Positions 9,835 through 22,084 of a DNA stretch of 64,000 nucleotides are shown one piece after another. This stretch comes from Primula veris. Its lineage: Eukaryota; Streptophyta; Magnoliopsida; Ericales; Primulaceae. Each line of letters starts with the position of its first letter. The stretch's first letter is position 1. A model generated the notes under the pieces. That model was given only the letters and a program-made list of their open reading frames with translations. It did no database searches and was not told the DNA's origin. The stretch spans positions 6,822,501 to 6,886,500 of the forward strand of contig OY821750.1 in assembly GCA_963682055.1 (NCBI GenBank), in the 5' to 3' direction. A program made the position numbers and the translations under genes.

Positions 9835-12203
9835 TGTCACGCCCCAAATTCCATAAACACGGATATCGAGGCATGACCTTTTTAAATAAAAGGAAAACGA
9901 AACATGTTGGTACAAAATTAAAATTTTTAAAAGAAAACATTTGCGAGCTAAAGGAACAATCAATCAATTACATAAAAAAAAAGTTTGCCGAACACGGCTA
10001 CAAAACGTAATGATTTTAACAAAGTTATAAGAAAAGAAAAACAACGAATGTAATTTGCCCGTAGGCTACAACCTTAAAAATATAGTCTAAGAAAAAGAAA
10101 GCAATAGAAAGAAGCCCCAAGACCATGCGATATCTTGCTAATGCTCCTAACCAAACTCCTCAGCCTAAGTTGTACCTGAAATACAAAACTGTAACGGTGA
10201 GTCCCACGCACATACCTAGACGGGACGGCACCACAAATACCGTCAATCCATCCCATAAATGCATGAACTCACAAACAACAACTACGATAATCAATGTATA
10301 AAAGAACTAATAATAACATCGAACAACGAAATAAATTGAATAAACATCTATAGCAAACATGGACCTCTCATGCCACCTACCCCAGTCCGTAAGGTAGGTC
10401 ATTCCCTATCCCCTCGCCCGTCTTCTGTCCCCAGAATTAGGAAGAGACATAAACCATTGCTAACATAAAAGTAGATTTAAAGTGCGCACTTGGACCTCTC
10501 ATGCCACTCGTTCCAGTCCGTAAGACGAGTCATTCCCTATCCCCTCGGCCGTCTTCTGTCCCCGGAATTAGGAAGAGACAGAGACCATAGCTAACATAAA
10601 AATAAATATAGTGCACAGTAGGACCTCTCATGCCACTCGCCCCAGTTCGTAAGACGAGTCATTCCCTATCCCCTCGGTCGTCTTCTGTCCCCGGAATTAG
10701 GAAGAGACAGAGACCATTGCCACTACAGCTAAATCACAAGGCCTCGGCCAATAATATAAAACCATTCAGCTAATCACATCTCATACGGCTTCGGCCAATA
10801 ATATAAATCCATTCAACTAATCACATCTCATACGGCCTCGGCCAATAATATAAATCCACGCAAATAACACATTCTCATACGTCACTTTGACGCAATTCAA
10901 CAAAGCAAATAAGCATAGGTACTAGATTCACAACTAGCCGACCAACTCTATCAATATAAAATTCCATTCAGGCATTTTAACAAACACCTTGTATATGCAA
11001 TATAAAACCCATCATTATTCAACAATAATTTACCCAATTCTATCAACATCCATAATAACACATAATCAACGCATAAAACATGCAACCCATTAATATTCTC
11101 ATTAATACGAAATTAAAAGACTAAATTCTCAACTACTCCAAAATCAAATAAGTGAATTAAACGTACAACAAATAAACCCAATTATCAATTTAAGAACATA
11201 ATTATGATAAAAGGTAAAAACCCCCCAATTTATAATAAACACAAAACCAAAACCTAACATACACCCTCGTCTAGGCGCAATGGATAACCCCCGTTACCTT
11301 AGAGCGTAGAGGAGATGCTTCCGGTATAAACCCGCTAACGTGGTTTCTTCTTCTTCTTCTTCTTCTTCTCTCTTTTCTCTCTTGTATTTTGCTGGGTTTA
11401 GGTTATTAGAATTGAATGTGGGCTGATTTTTGGTTTAGAAAAAACTGTTTTTAGATAGCTTGTGGAAGCGAACTATTTGGTCCCCAAAGTTCTAAAAGCT
11501 AACTCTTAATCCAAAAATATTGTTTTACTACTCAAAAATAACAAATCTTTAGAAACAAATCTATTGGGTCCTTTTTATTTATAAAATTAGTAACAGGTTT
11601 TTAAAATAAAGTTTTTGGAAGAGTTTCGGTTTTTGGCTAAAAATTAGTCGAGTGACCGGTTTTTGGTAAAATTTGAATAAAACGTTTTTGGATAAATTAA
11701 ATCATAAATAAAACCACTTATAAAAATACGGGATGTTACAACTAACCCTCCTTAAAAGAATTTCGTCCCGAAATTTCTTCCCTAAACAACTATACCCAGA
11801 AATTATAAACTTCTATAAACAAGGCCATAAAAATTTTAAACGTACGATTCGTGACATTCAAGAAATAACATACGCAGGGTTCACAACCCGTAACAACTCC
11901 ATAACTCAAATAGGATAAAGTCCAGGTAATGCAGAACATGTAAGAATAGCCGCCTGTATACAATATCTAACAGAATAGAAGAAAACAATATAAAACAAGC
12001 GGCTGTAACATAAAAGAAAATAAAGTAAACTAAGCCGACATGCTTCTACCTCAACAACTCACATGCTTCTAACTCAACAACTCCATAATATCTACAAAAC
12101 TCAAATAGCTATATGCAATATCAAACATGATAAAAGCCAACGCAACAACTCCGTAAACTCTAGGCGTTACAACAAAAATAAACTCCAAAATCTAGGCGTT
12201 ACA
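9835..12203 (-). repeat. 5' LTR of element A (long-U3 form)
   Basis: In plus coordinates it begins tgtcacgcccc next to the primer site and ends ctaggcgttaca at 12203. 9835-11740 corresponds to the short LTR form. 11741-12203 is the additional U3 segment, containing a PPT-like ttttaaggagggttagt (minus strand) just before the internal TGTAACATCCCG. The segment also appears beside A's other LTR and in the nested solo LTR at 37678, where a target-site duplication confirms it as a true LTR end. The end repeats itself: ctaggcgttaca occurs at about 12160-12175 and at 12192-12203. Confidence 0.82.
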
Positions 12204-14091
12204 AGTGAAAGGGATTGTGATGTAATTTTTATACCTAAGCGTTAACTTAAACCTAAGATCTCATATAACCAAATTACAAGATTAGAGATTTTTATAATTG
12301 TGGTAGCAGCGTAGGAATGAAATTTAAGCTCTACATAAATTAATCACTCAAAATATAAGAGTCATTAAATAGTCTCAACATGACTAAGTAAAAGAACTTT
12401 ATGCGGTCATCACTAATTTACGATCTGCATATTTGTAACTTTGTTAACAAGATCAGATTATTTAGATGCATAAAGTTTCTACAAATTTTGAAAATATATT
12501 CGACAAATTAATTTTCCCATACAGGTCAATCTTTAGGACAAGACGCTGTTAGTAAAAGTAATTAAATTAGCTTATTCTTTGTGACCTAACTTGTTATGTC
12601 TCTTATAGTCCTCTTCTGTATTTCTGCACCGTCAACTTGGCTATTTCAAAAACACTAGTATAAGCATAAATTAATGAGATTCTGTAGATAAGGATGTTAC
12701 AAAGTTTAGAATGTTGCATGATTATCTGTTGGCGTTTCTTGAGATAGCAGTAATATTGTCCTGTTTAGACCAATAATTAATAAAATAAATGTGGGTTTTC
12801 CCCACCAGTTATTTTTATAAAAAAAAAAATTAGTGTTAGGGATAAATAATAATGTACAATTGAATAATCGTCATGTTTTGGCAGATGAGCTCCCATTACC
12901 CATTGTTGAATCCCCCAGTACTGCTTGAAAATCATCTACTTGTCACAACAAAACTGTACTAAAAAGAGTACTCGAAACTCTGCTCATCCTAACGCCATAT
13001 GTTGTGCCAAGAATCTCATCCGTATTCTTCATGTCTTCATCATGTAAATAAAACTCTGCTTGAGAAGTTATCATCCACCACAGGAATTACGCTCTTTAAA
13101 AAAAACCTATTTTATGTAAGGGACTGCAATTAATGCAATGTATACACCGTAATAAAGCTAGCAATTCATTCTACAAACAAGTTCTAAGAACACAAGACGC
13201 TGTGAGTAAAAGTAATAAAATTAGCTTATTTTTCGTGACCTAAGATGTTATGTCTTTTATTGTCCTCTTCTGTATTTTCGCCTCATCAACTTGGCTACGT
13301 CAAAAATACTAGTATATTCCATTGTTCTTCTTGAAGCATAAATTAATAAGATTCTGTAGCTAAGGATGCTAAAAAGTTTAGAATGTTGCATGATTCTGTA
13401 GCTTTCTATGTGTTGACGTTTCTTGAGATAGCAGTATTATCCTGTTTAGCTTTTCATGCTTTTAGAACTCCCATTTCATGACCTTTTTAAATACATTCTA
13501 GATTATGTTTCATAATTTAACTGTAGTCCAATTATGATGAAATTTTGTATGGTTGGAGTTCCTCAAATATTTGGATCATAATAGGCTCAAACTAGCTAGA
13601 TTTAGAACTACAAATAAAAATCAATAATGTTCAAGCCTAGAATCTTTCGATGTTCTGTTCCCAATTTCGTTTTCACTGTGATGGGATTATACTCAATAAA
13701 ACTTTTTTAGGGAACGGTTTTTTTCATATATCAGAACAAATCAAATCAATTGTAACGATGAGTTACTGAAGGTCCGCAAAAGTGCTTTGGTGAAAATTTT
13801 GTGAAAGGAGTTGTGATGTAATTTTTAAACCTAAACCTTAACTTAATCCTAAGCTCTCATGTAACCAAATTACTGGGTTGTGGATTTTTATAATTGTGTA
13901 ATTAGCAGCGTAGTAATGAACTCTAAGCTCTAGACAAATTAATCGGCCAAAATATAAGAGTCAATAATGAGTCTCTACAAGGCAAAGTAAAAGAACTTTA
14001 TGTGGGTCATCATTCATTTACAATTTGTATCTTTTTAACTTTGTTAACAATGGCCAGTCTACAAGATGAGATTATTTAGATGCATAGCTTC
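12204..14091. repeat. Host noncoding DNA with diverged direct duplications
   Basis: I see no gene. 12204-12490 is repeated at about 13800-14091 (gtgaaagg..ttgtgatgtaattttta through agattatttagatgcata). A second block at about 12540-12790 recurs at 13195-13450 (gacgctgt.agtaaaagtaat). So a unit was duplicated and later decayed. The second copy is cut by an LTR2 insertion after gcttc (14087-14091). The missing continuation of that copy is found inverted at 27703-27769. Confidence 0.75.
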
Positions 14092-15055
14092 CGTCACGCC
14101 CCCGGTTTCCATAAAATGATACGAAGTGAACTTTTGAAAAGGAGAACATTTTAAATAAACAATTTAACGGTTTGAAAATAAAATGGCGTCAAGTGTTATT
14201 AAAACAAAAAAATACTGCAGCGGAAAAATAACATTTTGAAAGTAGTTTTTTAAGGAAACTTGCCCATAGACTACAACTGCAAAACTCAAACTCAAATAGA
14301 AATACCACAATTGTCTGAAATATAGAAAAACTAAACAACTGAAAAGAAAAGATCCTCCATAAAGTTTTAAAAATGAAAACATCACAACAGATATAAAATT
14401 GCGCCCAAGCTATGCACCGCAACAAATGTCCTAGTCTGCAATACCCTTTCCTTGGTCTAAACCTGGCACAAATTTGTAACGGTAAGTCTCACGCATCAAT
14501 ATAGACAAGGCATCACACCCACGGGTGTACCGTCACACCATCAATGCCTCAACGTGGAACGAACAGTATAAATATACGAATATAGACGATAATAAATAAT
14601 GTCATAATTGCTACAACTTCTCTTTCTACTTCATACTACAAAGATAAAAAAGAAATAGTTAAATAATAAATATTCTTTTTTAATTAGATTTCACTTTACT
14701 TCTTTTTCTTTTTTTTTCCTTCGATGATCATCAACTACCACATAGGTAGATATTGTACCTAACCCTTCGTGACGTCAATGCCCCCAGATAAGGGAGAAAA
14801 AATGCCAAAAACATTCCCTTTAAGGCGTGATGTCAGTGCCTCCAGATAAGTGAGAGACAAAGGCCATTATGAAAAAGTTTCTAACCATTCGTGACGCAAG
14901 TGTCCCGGCTAAAGGAGAGACAAAGGCCACTAGAATTAGAATTTTAATTATTTTCACACCATACCATATTTTCTTCTTCTCCAATATACCCGGCTAGGGA
15001 ATATACAAGGGCCGATACATCAAATACATAATAAATATGTAATTCAGGCAACCAT
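14092..15055 (-). repeat. LTR2 copy I (second LTR family), 3' terminus intact
   Basis: Plus strand begins cgtcacgcccccgg directly after host sequence, i.e. a minus-strand LTR terminus (…GGGGGCGTGACg). The body contains near-repeats around gtgacgtcagtg..tccagataagggagagacaaaggcca, resembling the three-unit array of the gypsy LTRs but with different sequence. It is cut near 15055 by another insertion. Copies II and III align along most of its length. No coding sequence of this family is present in the window. Confidence 0.72.
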
Positions 15056-15744
15056 GTACAATGGCGGAACAAATGTATGACCAGGGGTTGTCATGGCAAC
15101 CCCGTATTTTTTTTTTAAAATGGAAATTTTAGTAGTGTTTTTCAAAATAATTTATGATTAAGATATTCTGGCAACCCTTTAATGATACTAGTACTAGCTA
15201 AAAATTAATAAATTATTGCAACTTGCAACAATTTGTGTTAGACACGTGTGGTACCTTCCGAAAGAAAAGTGTTTATACTTATGGGAACAAAATAAATAAA
15301 ATAATAATAGTAAATTGGATGCAAATTAATACAAATATATAGGAACTCTTAAGAGTTTATATGCAACATGAGTAATTGAAACCTTTTGGATTGGATAATT
15401 TTTAGCTGAGTAAAGATTACAAAATTTATACAATGTAATTATGTCAATAGGTATTAAAAGAGGTATTGGACTGTTACACGTATAATATGATGTATTAGTT
15501 ATACCACCTTATAGGTGGTATTAATAGTACCTATGATCGAACTATTTATACCATGTTACTAATAGTAACTTCTTATTCTATCCAGTAAACAAACATGGCA
15601 TAGTAATATGTAGTTATAAAATATATCTTGTTATACTATATTACAAACAAACATGACCTTATAGTCAATTTTTCAGTTTTTTGGTTTCGGTATTTTTCAG
15701 TTTGGTTATCCGTCCGGTTCGGTTTTTTCGGTTTTTCGCCCAGC
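15056..15744. mobile_element. Unclassified insertion with a DNA-transposon-like tail
   Basis: This block separates LTR2 copies I and II. It includes ccaggggttgtcatggcaacccc near 15082 and ends with ttcggtttttcgcccagccctag (about 15728-15744), the reverse of an AGGGCTGGGCG terminus seen in many hAT-type non-autonomous elements. 15520-15660 is shared with 22110-22200. I see no transposase. The boundaries and class are uncertain. Confidence 0.35.
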
Positions 15745-16960
15745 CCTAGTTTGAAGAATAAAACGGCATCAAGCGTTGATAAAACAAAAAATACTGCAGC
15801 GCAAAAACAATATTTTGAAAGTAGTTTTTTAAAGAAACTTGCCAGTAGACTTCAACTTCAAAACTCGAATTCAAATAGAAATAGCACAATTGTCCGAAAC
15901 ATAAAAAAACTATACAACTGAAAAGAAAAGATACTGCATAAAGTTTTAAAGATGAAAACATCACAACTGACGTAAAATGCCGCCCATGCTATGCACCGCA
16001 TTAAATGTCTTGGTCTGTAATGCCCTTTCCTTTGTCTAGACCTGCCACAAATTTGTAACGGTGAGTCTGACATATCAATATAGACAAGGTGACACACCCA
16101 TTGGTGTACCGTCACACCATCAAAACACATTCCCGATTCGTTCGTGACGTCAGTTCCTCCAGATAAGAGATAGCAAAGGCCATTATGAAAATTTCACTAG
16201 CCCTTAGTGACGCCAGTGTCCCCGGCTTATGGAAAGACAAAATCCAATAAAAACAGTGTTTTAAGTATTTTCACACCATACCATATTTTCTTCTTTTAAT
16301 CTATAAATTGTTATTAATATTCTTCCTTTCTTCAACTCTTTCTAGCCTCAAGTAGTTATAAATATTCCTATCACTAAGTAACGACAATATCCCCGGCTAG
16401 GAAAGAGAGAAGAGCCGATACATCATATACATAATAAATACACACTCCATGTAAGCACGTAATATAAACACAACAAATATACATACGTCATATAACAAGC
16501 CTTCAAAATATAAAATCCCAGCTCGTACTAAAATACTGCTCTTGTCATATTAAACAAAATGAATAATTATTCATCCACACATGTCAATTCCTTCCAATCA
16601 ATCACGAATACATAGAACGACATAATAGAAATAAAATATTCATGAACTATTACTGACTAATATTCCTCTATATCATCCAAACAAGATAAAATCAACTGTA
16701 CAAATAGGGTCAACCCAAGGTAATAATCATTATAACAATATTAGCATAAATCCTTGATAACACCAATCCTAATATAAACAGCATAGGAATCAAAAAATTT
16801 CCAAATAAATAATAAATATATAAGCAAACATACTTGTCTACAAGCACTCAAATACTCCCGTTACCTTAAACGTGTCAAGAAGGAAACATGCTTGTTTGAG
16901 TAAAAATTGTACGAAGGGTCCTCCCCCTCCCTCTCTCCCTCCACATGCATGTTTAATTAA
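15745..16960 (-). repeat. LTR2 copy II
   Basis: Starts in phase with copy I (ataaaacggcatcaagcgttgataaaac versus the 14160 region) but lacks the first ~70 bases. It ends in the region caattgt..acgaagggtcctcc followed by a pyrimidine tract near 16920-16945, as copy III does at 23560-23595. Coding sequence absent. The right boundary is approximate. Confidence 0.65.
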
Positions 16961-18760
16961 AATACAATTTTGGTAGCGATGCTTGATCTCTGTAAAAGAG
17001 GTGGAAAAATGTGTAGCTCTGTTTTATTCTTAAAGTTTTATCTATTGGTACTGATCTCATCAAACAATCCATGGCTATGGTGATGGTGAACTACTTCAAT
17101 GCAATATCATGTTCTATAATCCAAAAACTCTTATACCTATTTCAAGCTATCGATATAATAATTGTCGTGCTTTGTTTTATTTTTTTTCTAGATTGGAACC
17201 CGAGTAAATCAATCATGGTAGATGATGAGCAATCTCCAATCCCTGGTTCTCTAATTCTCAGGTAATTTCAGATAAAACTCTTTTAATTCCCTCCTTATGT
17301 AACTTAAATGGAAAGAAACATAAAAGCTAAAACCCAACCTATTCTCTCATAATAACACTTATTACCTAACAACTATCATAATCCCCATAATCATAGGGAT
17401 TATAGCTAAAACACAAACATACTAGTTATTATATATAAGAAATCATCAATTGACCCAAATATGTAAAAGCCTTTTTTGCTAGAGCCCCTTACCAATCATC
17501 CATTCTTTTTTCTCCTCCAATTTCTTAACGTCTTTTCGTAAATCTTCTAACTCATTTTCCGGATTAGACCTTACTCAATTTCCCCATATACCAATTCTTC
17601 CAATTCAGCAACTCTTTTGAACATACCCTTCCAATTCGGTATGATCTAAACTTATATGGTAAAAAAAGATTTAATTTGATAATATACGTACATACTAAAC
17701 CTAAGAATCTGGCCACGTTTTTTCCGCTGTGCAAACTGATTTTTTATCAGTTTTATTCTTAAAGCTTCATCTATTTGACGGTGAATGGTGAACTGCTTCA
17801 ATGTAATATCATGTTCTGTTATCCCAAAACTCTTATATATACCTATTTATAACTATCGATATAATGATTGTCGTACTCTGTTTTTTTTCCAAATAGGAAC
17901 CTGAGTAAATCAATCATGGTAGATGATGAGCAATCTCCAATCCCCGGATCTCTAATTCTCAGGTAATTTCAGATAAAACTCTTTTAATTCCCTCTTTATG
18001 TAACTTAAAAATGGAAATAAACTTAAAAGCTGAAACCCAACTTATTCTCTCATACTAACACTTATTAACTAATAACTATCATAATCCCCATAGTCATGTT
18101 GGAAAGAAAAGGATAGTCGAAAAAACCTTGTAACAAAAACTATGAAAACACACAAAGTAAAAGAAAATGTTTTTATTCTATGTCTCTATTTTATTTAGGG
18201 TGGTATTTACAAATGAAGAATCAACACCTATTTATACTAATATGAAAAAAAACAAAAAAAACACCGGTTATGCTTATTCTTAATTACATTGCAACTCAAG
18301 TTTATAACTTAAAAAATTATAAGTTGAAAATTTAAAACCAAATAAGTTAGGAATTTCAGCAAATCATAGGGATGCTAGCTGAAACCCAAACATACTAGTT
18401 AATATATATAAGAAATGATCAATTGACTCAAATATCTAAAACCTTTTTTTTGCTAGAGCCCCTTACCAATCATCCATTCTTTTTTCTCCTCCTCCAATTT
18501 CTTAATTTTTTTTGCAAATCTTCTTACTCATTTTCCAGATTAGACCTTACTGATCAATTTCCCCATATACCTATTTTTCCATTTCAGCAACTCTTTGAAC
18601 ATACCCTTGCACAGTCACAAAAGACACATGATATTTGCATTCTTAATATGAAAGGAAAAAAATTTTGACGTCAAATAAGTTGGCCTCGTTTATACGAATT
18701 TTATTTGAAATTTAATTATTGCAACTTCTGGTACTGATCTCAAGTTGAACCCCGTCGAAA
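16961..18760 (+). repeat. Tandemly duplicated exon-like block upstream of the Dof fragment
   Basis: Two copies of a ~700-bp unit lie at about 17025-17680 and 17740-18620. Each contains a candidate exon with splice-like borders: 17192-17261 (tag before, gtaattt after) and 17897-17962. Both encode SKSIMVDDEQSPIPGSLILR, or nearly so, and the peptide is better preserved than the flanks. I do not recognise the protein. The first copy is preceded by 16972-17024, which also occurs at the centre of the MADS palindrome. The second copy carries a 265-bp solo LTR. Whether this exon belongs to the Dof-like gene downstream is unknown. Confidence 0.55.
18097..18361. repeat. Small solo LTR (265 bp) with target-site duplication
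   Basis: Begins TGTTGGAAAG and ends TTTCAGCA. It is flanked by agtca (18092-18096) and aatca (18362-18366). The paralogous copy at about 17390-17400 has the uninterrupted site cataatcatagggat, which shows both the insertion and that the left duplication mutated from aatca. Size and termini suit a short copia LTR, but the family is not established. Confidence 0.75.
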
Positions 18761-18921
18761 GATGGAAATAGAGGAGTTTCCTAGCCTTGATGATCTTTTT
18801 TATTGCATTCTTGTTTTTCCTTGTGATCACATTAAATATATAGAGCCACTTTTGCATAACAATTTATTTCTTAGTGATAAGACCTATAATTTGACATTTT
18901 ATATTTCATGTAATTTTTCAG

Positions 18922-19247
18922 CTATGGGGCTTCTGAAGCCTGGATCAATCCCCTCAATGGGATTCAATCCCTTGATGTTGCCAATGACGGGATCTGATCC
19001 AAACCCAATGTTTCCACCTGAATATCCTCTCCAAGAGTATAAGTCAACACTTAATGTCTCCTTAAATGGGATAAATCAAAATGGGTATGCAAATCTTCAA
19101 GATGTTCAAGAGACTACTCCAAGGCTATTTTTTCCTTTCAATGATTTGAAGCAACCACCAAACTCGAGCGATGAAATGGAGAAACATAGAAAGCAAGGAG
19201 AGGCTAATGGGTATTGGAGTGGCATGTTGAACGGAGGATCATGGTAA
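18922..19247 (+). pseudogene. Last exon of a Dof-type zinc finger transcription factor (fragment)
   Basis: An AG acceptor at 18920-18921 precedes a frame reading AMGLLKPGSIPSMGFNPL and ending NGYWSGMLNGGSW, then TAA at 19245. The G-Y-W-x-G-M-L-x-G-G-S-W tail is characteristic of a subset of plant Dof proteins, nuclear regulators that bind AAAG sites. I find no Dof zinc finger (CX2CX21CX2C) anywhere in the window, so only the C-terminal portion is here. The open frame extends back to an ATG at 18762, but the intervening sequence looks intronic. It could be the 3' exon of a gene whose 5' part was displaced by the LTR insertions and rearrangement nearby, or a decayed duplicate. Confidence 0.7.
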
Positions 19248-19866
19248 AAGCACGTTCACTATAATACGTACTGTATATTTTTGGGATGCATATATTAATT
19301 TTAATGTGATGGAACTTGAAGAAAATCTGGTGATCGATTTTATCTTTGCTTATCTTCTTCTATTTCTATTTCTATTTGTATTTCTCTTGGTGTGCAAATG
19401 TTTGGGTTTGATGAGAATTTACATGTAGAATTATATGATTTTTCTTTTGCTTATTTGTTAAATTAAGAGGATATGCAACTTGTTGTCCCTTTTCTATATA
19501 TCCCCTTCTCCTTTTTTGTTTCCTGTAAGAGTGTAAGTTAATTTATAAGATGGAGGCTCCTTATCTTTAGTCCATCAGTGAGTATATTGTGTCATTGTTT
19601 AGACTGTTGAGCACTCGGGCTACATGTGTATTTTCTAAAAGCAACTCCCAAGAAGACCTAATGATATATTGATATTCTATTAGTAAAAAAGACTACTATG
19701 GTTACTGGTAATCAGCATTAAGTGAATTCTTCTTTCGCACAGCGTTCGTTAAATTTGTTGATGTTCACCATGAGAAAAAGATTAAATCTGAGCAAATGCT
19801 TTTGTCTGGTACAGAGCAATAATCAGTCCTTCATTTGGTAATATAATACCTAAAGAATTTCAATTT
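19248..19866. other. Noncoding flank after the Dof fragment
   Basis: AT-rich sequence with a T/C-rich stretch (19340-19380) and several candidate AATAAA-like signals. I see no gene or repeat structure beyond that. It probably includes the 3' UTR of the Dof-like exon. Confidence 0.5.
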
Positions 19867-19871
19867 ATTGA

Positions 19872-22079
19872 TGTAAAATCCCGTATTTTATTTTATTATA
19901 TTTAGTTACTAATGTTTAATATTTTATGATTGTTTTGAGATTTTGGTAACTTGGTGGGATCGTTTAGTATTTAGCAATCATTCATGGATCAAAGTTGTAG
20001 TAATGTGTATTAGGAATTAAAGTTCAATAATCAATTTAGGGGAAAAGCCTCATAATAGAAAAAAAAAATAGAAACAAAAAACTCAGTCTTTAAGTTGTAA
20101 CGTAAAGAAATATAGAGTAATTAATTGGTAGAAAGTAAAACGTAAGCATCTATATACTTATATACGCATAAGACAGAGATATATATATAGAGAGAGAGAA
20201 TATACATCTATATTATACAGAGAAGTAGAGAGATTAAAATAAGACAGAGATAGATGGATTGAGAGAGATTGAATACATTAAGAGAATGTAAAAGGATCGA
20301 GAGATAGAGAGCCCGGTCTATTAACCTGTAGATTCGGAGAGGATTTCCTAGTGTCTCGGTTGCTCTTCAAGGTAATTATTTATTTCTAGCCATCTATTCA
20401 TTAGCTGCCGCCGTAATTGATATCAAATAACTGATTTGTTCCTGTCGGTATTAGGGAAGTAGTCTTCATCGCACGGGCTCGTAATTTTTGTCCTTGTTAG
20501 ATTAATTTTCTTTAATTATTACTAGCGACCGACGTACTGTAAATTGCCCAAGAACCATATTATATCCATGTATTTTTTATTACAATTTGGTTTATTAAAA
20601 TTGTATTATTTGTAATATATATTGCAGTAAAGATAAAAGGAAAGGAAAGGGATACACAACTTAGCTGGTTCAATATATATTTGGGTGATTAGAAAGAGAA
20701 CTAGGATACAAATTTATAAGTCTTGTTTAAGCTGTTAGTTTATATGGCACAATATATATATAACTACATGGAGTTTAGTTAGAAAATAGAATAAATAGTA
20801 TGTAAATTTGAGATAATCAGTAGGTTCATCTGTACAGTTGGACAAATAGGTATGTTTTATGAAAGTTTAAATTTCTGGAATTTCGATGTAGGTGTAAATC
20901 CGTCGTTTCATTTAGTTTACTTGGTATTAGGGTTTGGTCCACTGTATCTGATTATGTGAGGTTTAGTTTTGTGTTTAGATATAGTTTCTTATGGAATATA
21001 TATTATATTACAGGGTTGTGACTCAGTATTTCATTCTAATAGAAACAACTCTAGTTATTTCTGTTGTGGACCAGGTGAGTGGGTTTTGTCGTGCTACTAT
21101 AAAGTATCCCATTGCATTTTTATGACAAAGTATTTGCAGATTTTCATTAATTATTCTCAAAACAGTATTATCTATATAAGTATATTTTATATCAAATGCG
21201 AAAGAAAGAAAAAGAGAAAAAGGAAAGAGGATTTTATGGAGGTGCTATAAAGTGTAAAGACTGTTTTATTTTTGGTGCCTTATGATTTTGTATTGGTATC
21301 ATGAGAAAAACTAGTCTAAGAAAAAATCCCCTAAAAAGGAGAAGTGGGGTGACGTTGAAAACTAAACGAATGAGTTTAGTTCTCAACGGTTAACTTAACG
21401 ATTGTTCATAGTTTTGTTAAACGGAACATTATAAGAAATAGATTTAGCCGTCATGCTATGGTGATCTTAATTATGTAGTGCACGTATGATTTATATACCT
21501 GAGAAAAAGATCGACGATAAATAGATTGAAGAAGTCAATCGAACTTGTTACCGTAACATAATACTTTCATACTTGCGAAAGAAAGAAATAAAGAGAATGT
21601 TTATATTTTTCTATTGCAGTTTATTGAAGTGATTTATAAAGATTTGCATTGGGAATCTTTTTTAAAGTTAAACATTGTTTTGAGAGAAAAGAAAAAGACT
21701 AAATCTTATTATCGACCCTTATTATATGTTGTAAGGCGTTATCTCTCAGTGAGCTCGTTTATCTCACTCCATTTTAATTTTTTCAAGTAAGCGATTTTAG
21801 ATTTGAATTGGTTTAGAGTTGAAGTCGAGTAGTGGAACCTAACAGAACTCATAGAAGTCTAGTTAGTTTTCGATGCAATTTTATTTTGTTTTGCTTATAT
21901 TATGTAAAATTACTTTGTTAAGACTATAGTTTAAGATTGTTATTAATTAAGCTATAAATTTTGAGCATATTTAATTAGTCTACTATATTTGAATGTTTTT
22001 AAATTAGACTTTGTTTAACACCTGTCGCTACACGTGTTATTCGGCCATGTGACTTCCAAATTAGGTCTGAGATGTTACA
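19872..22079 (+). repeat. Solo LTR (2.2 kb) of an LTR retrotransposon, TSD attga
   Basis: Starts TGTAAAATCCCGTATTTTATT and ends GAGATGTTACA. It is flanked by attga at 19867-19871 and 22080-22084. It contains (ga)-rich and ta-rich runs at about 20170-20300. There is no primer site, gag or pol, so it is a solo LTR left by LTR-LTR recombination. The start resembles the TGTAACATCCCG start of the Tekay-like LTRs but the body does not match, so it is a separate family. Confidence 0.82.
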
Positions 22080-22084
22080 ATTGA

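Larger units (their letters stand above)
1785..12203 (-). mobile_element. Element A: decayed Ty3/gypsy chromovirus (Tekay/Del-like)
   Basis: On the minus strand the order is 5' LTR (12203 to 9835), primer binding site (9831-9820), a leader with a repeat array, gag with two zinc knuckles, protease, reverse transcriptase, RNase H, integrase, then 3' LTR (about 4147 to 1785). The gag-protease-RT-RNase H-integrase order is diagnostic of Ty3/gypsy. The reading frame is broken many times. A deletion removes the end of pol and the polypurine tract and fuses integrase to the LTR. The left terminus has lost its last few bases (ccccaaatt follows unrelated sequence), and no target-site duplication can be matched. 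Both LTRs carry the long U3 form. Element C is its close relative. Confidence 0.9.

Noticed and set aside
11733..12245. Short open frames right of the element A LTR
   Set aside because: They lie in the additional U3 segment, which is repeated at 3687-4147 and inside the nested LTR; no coding signal.
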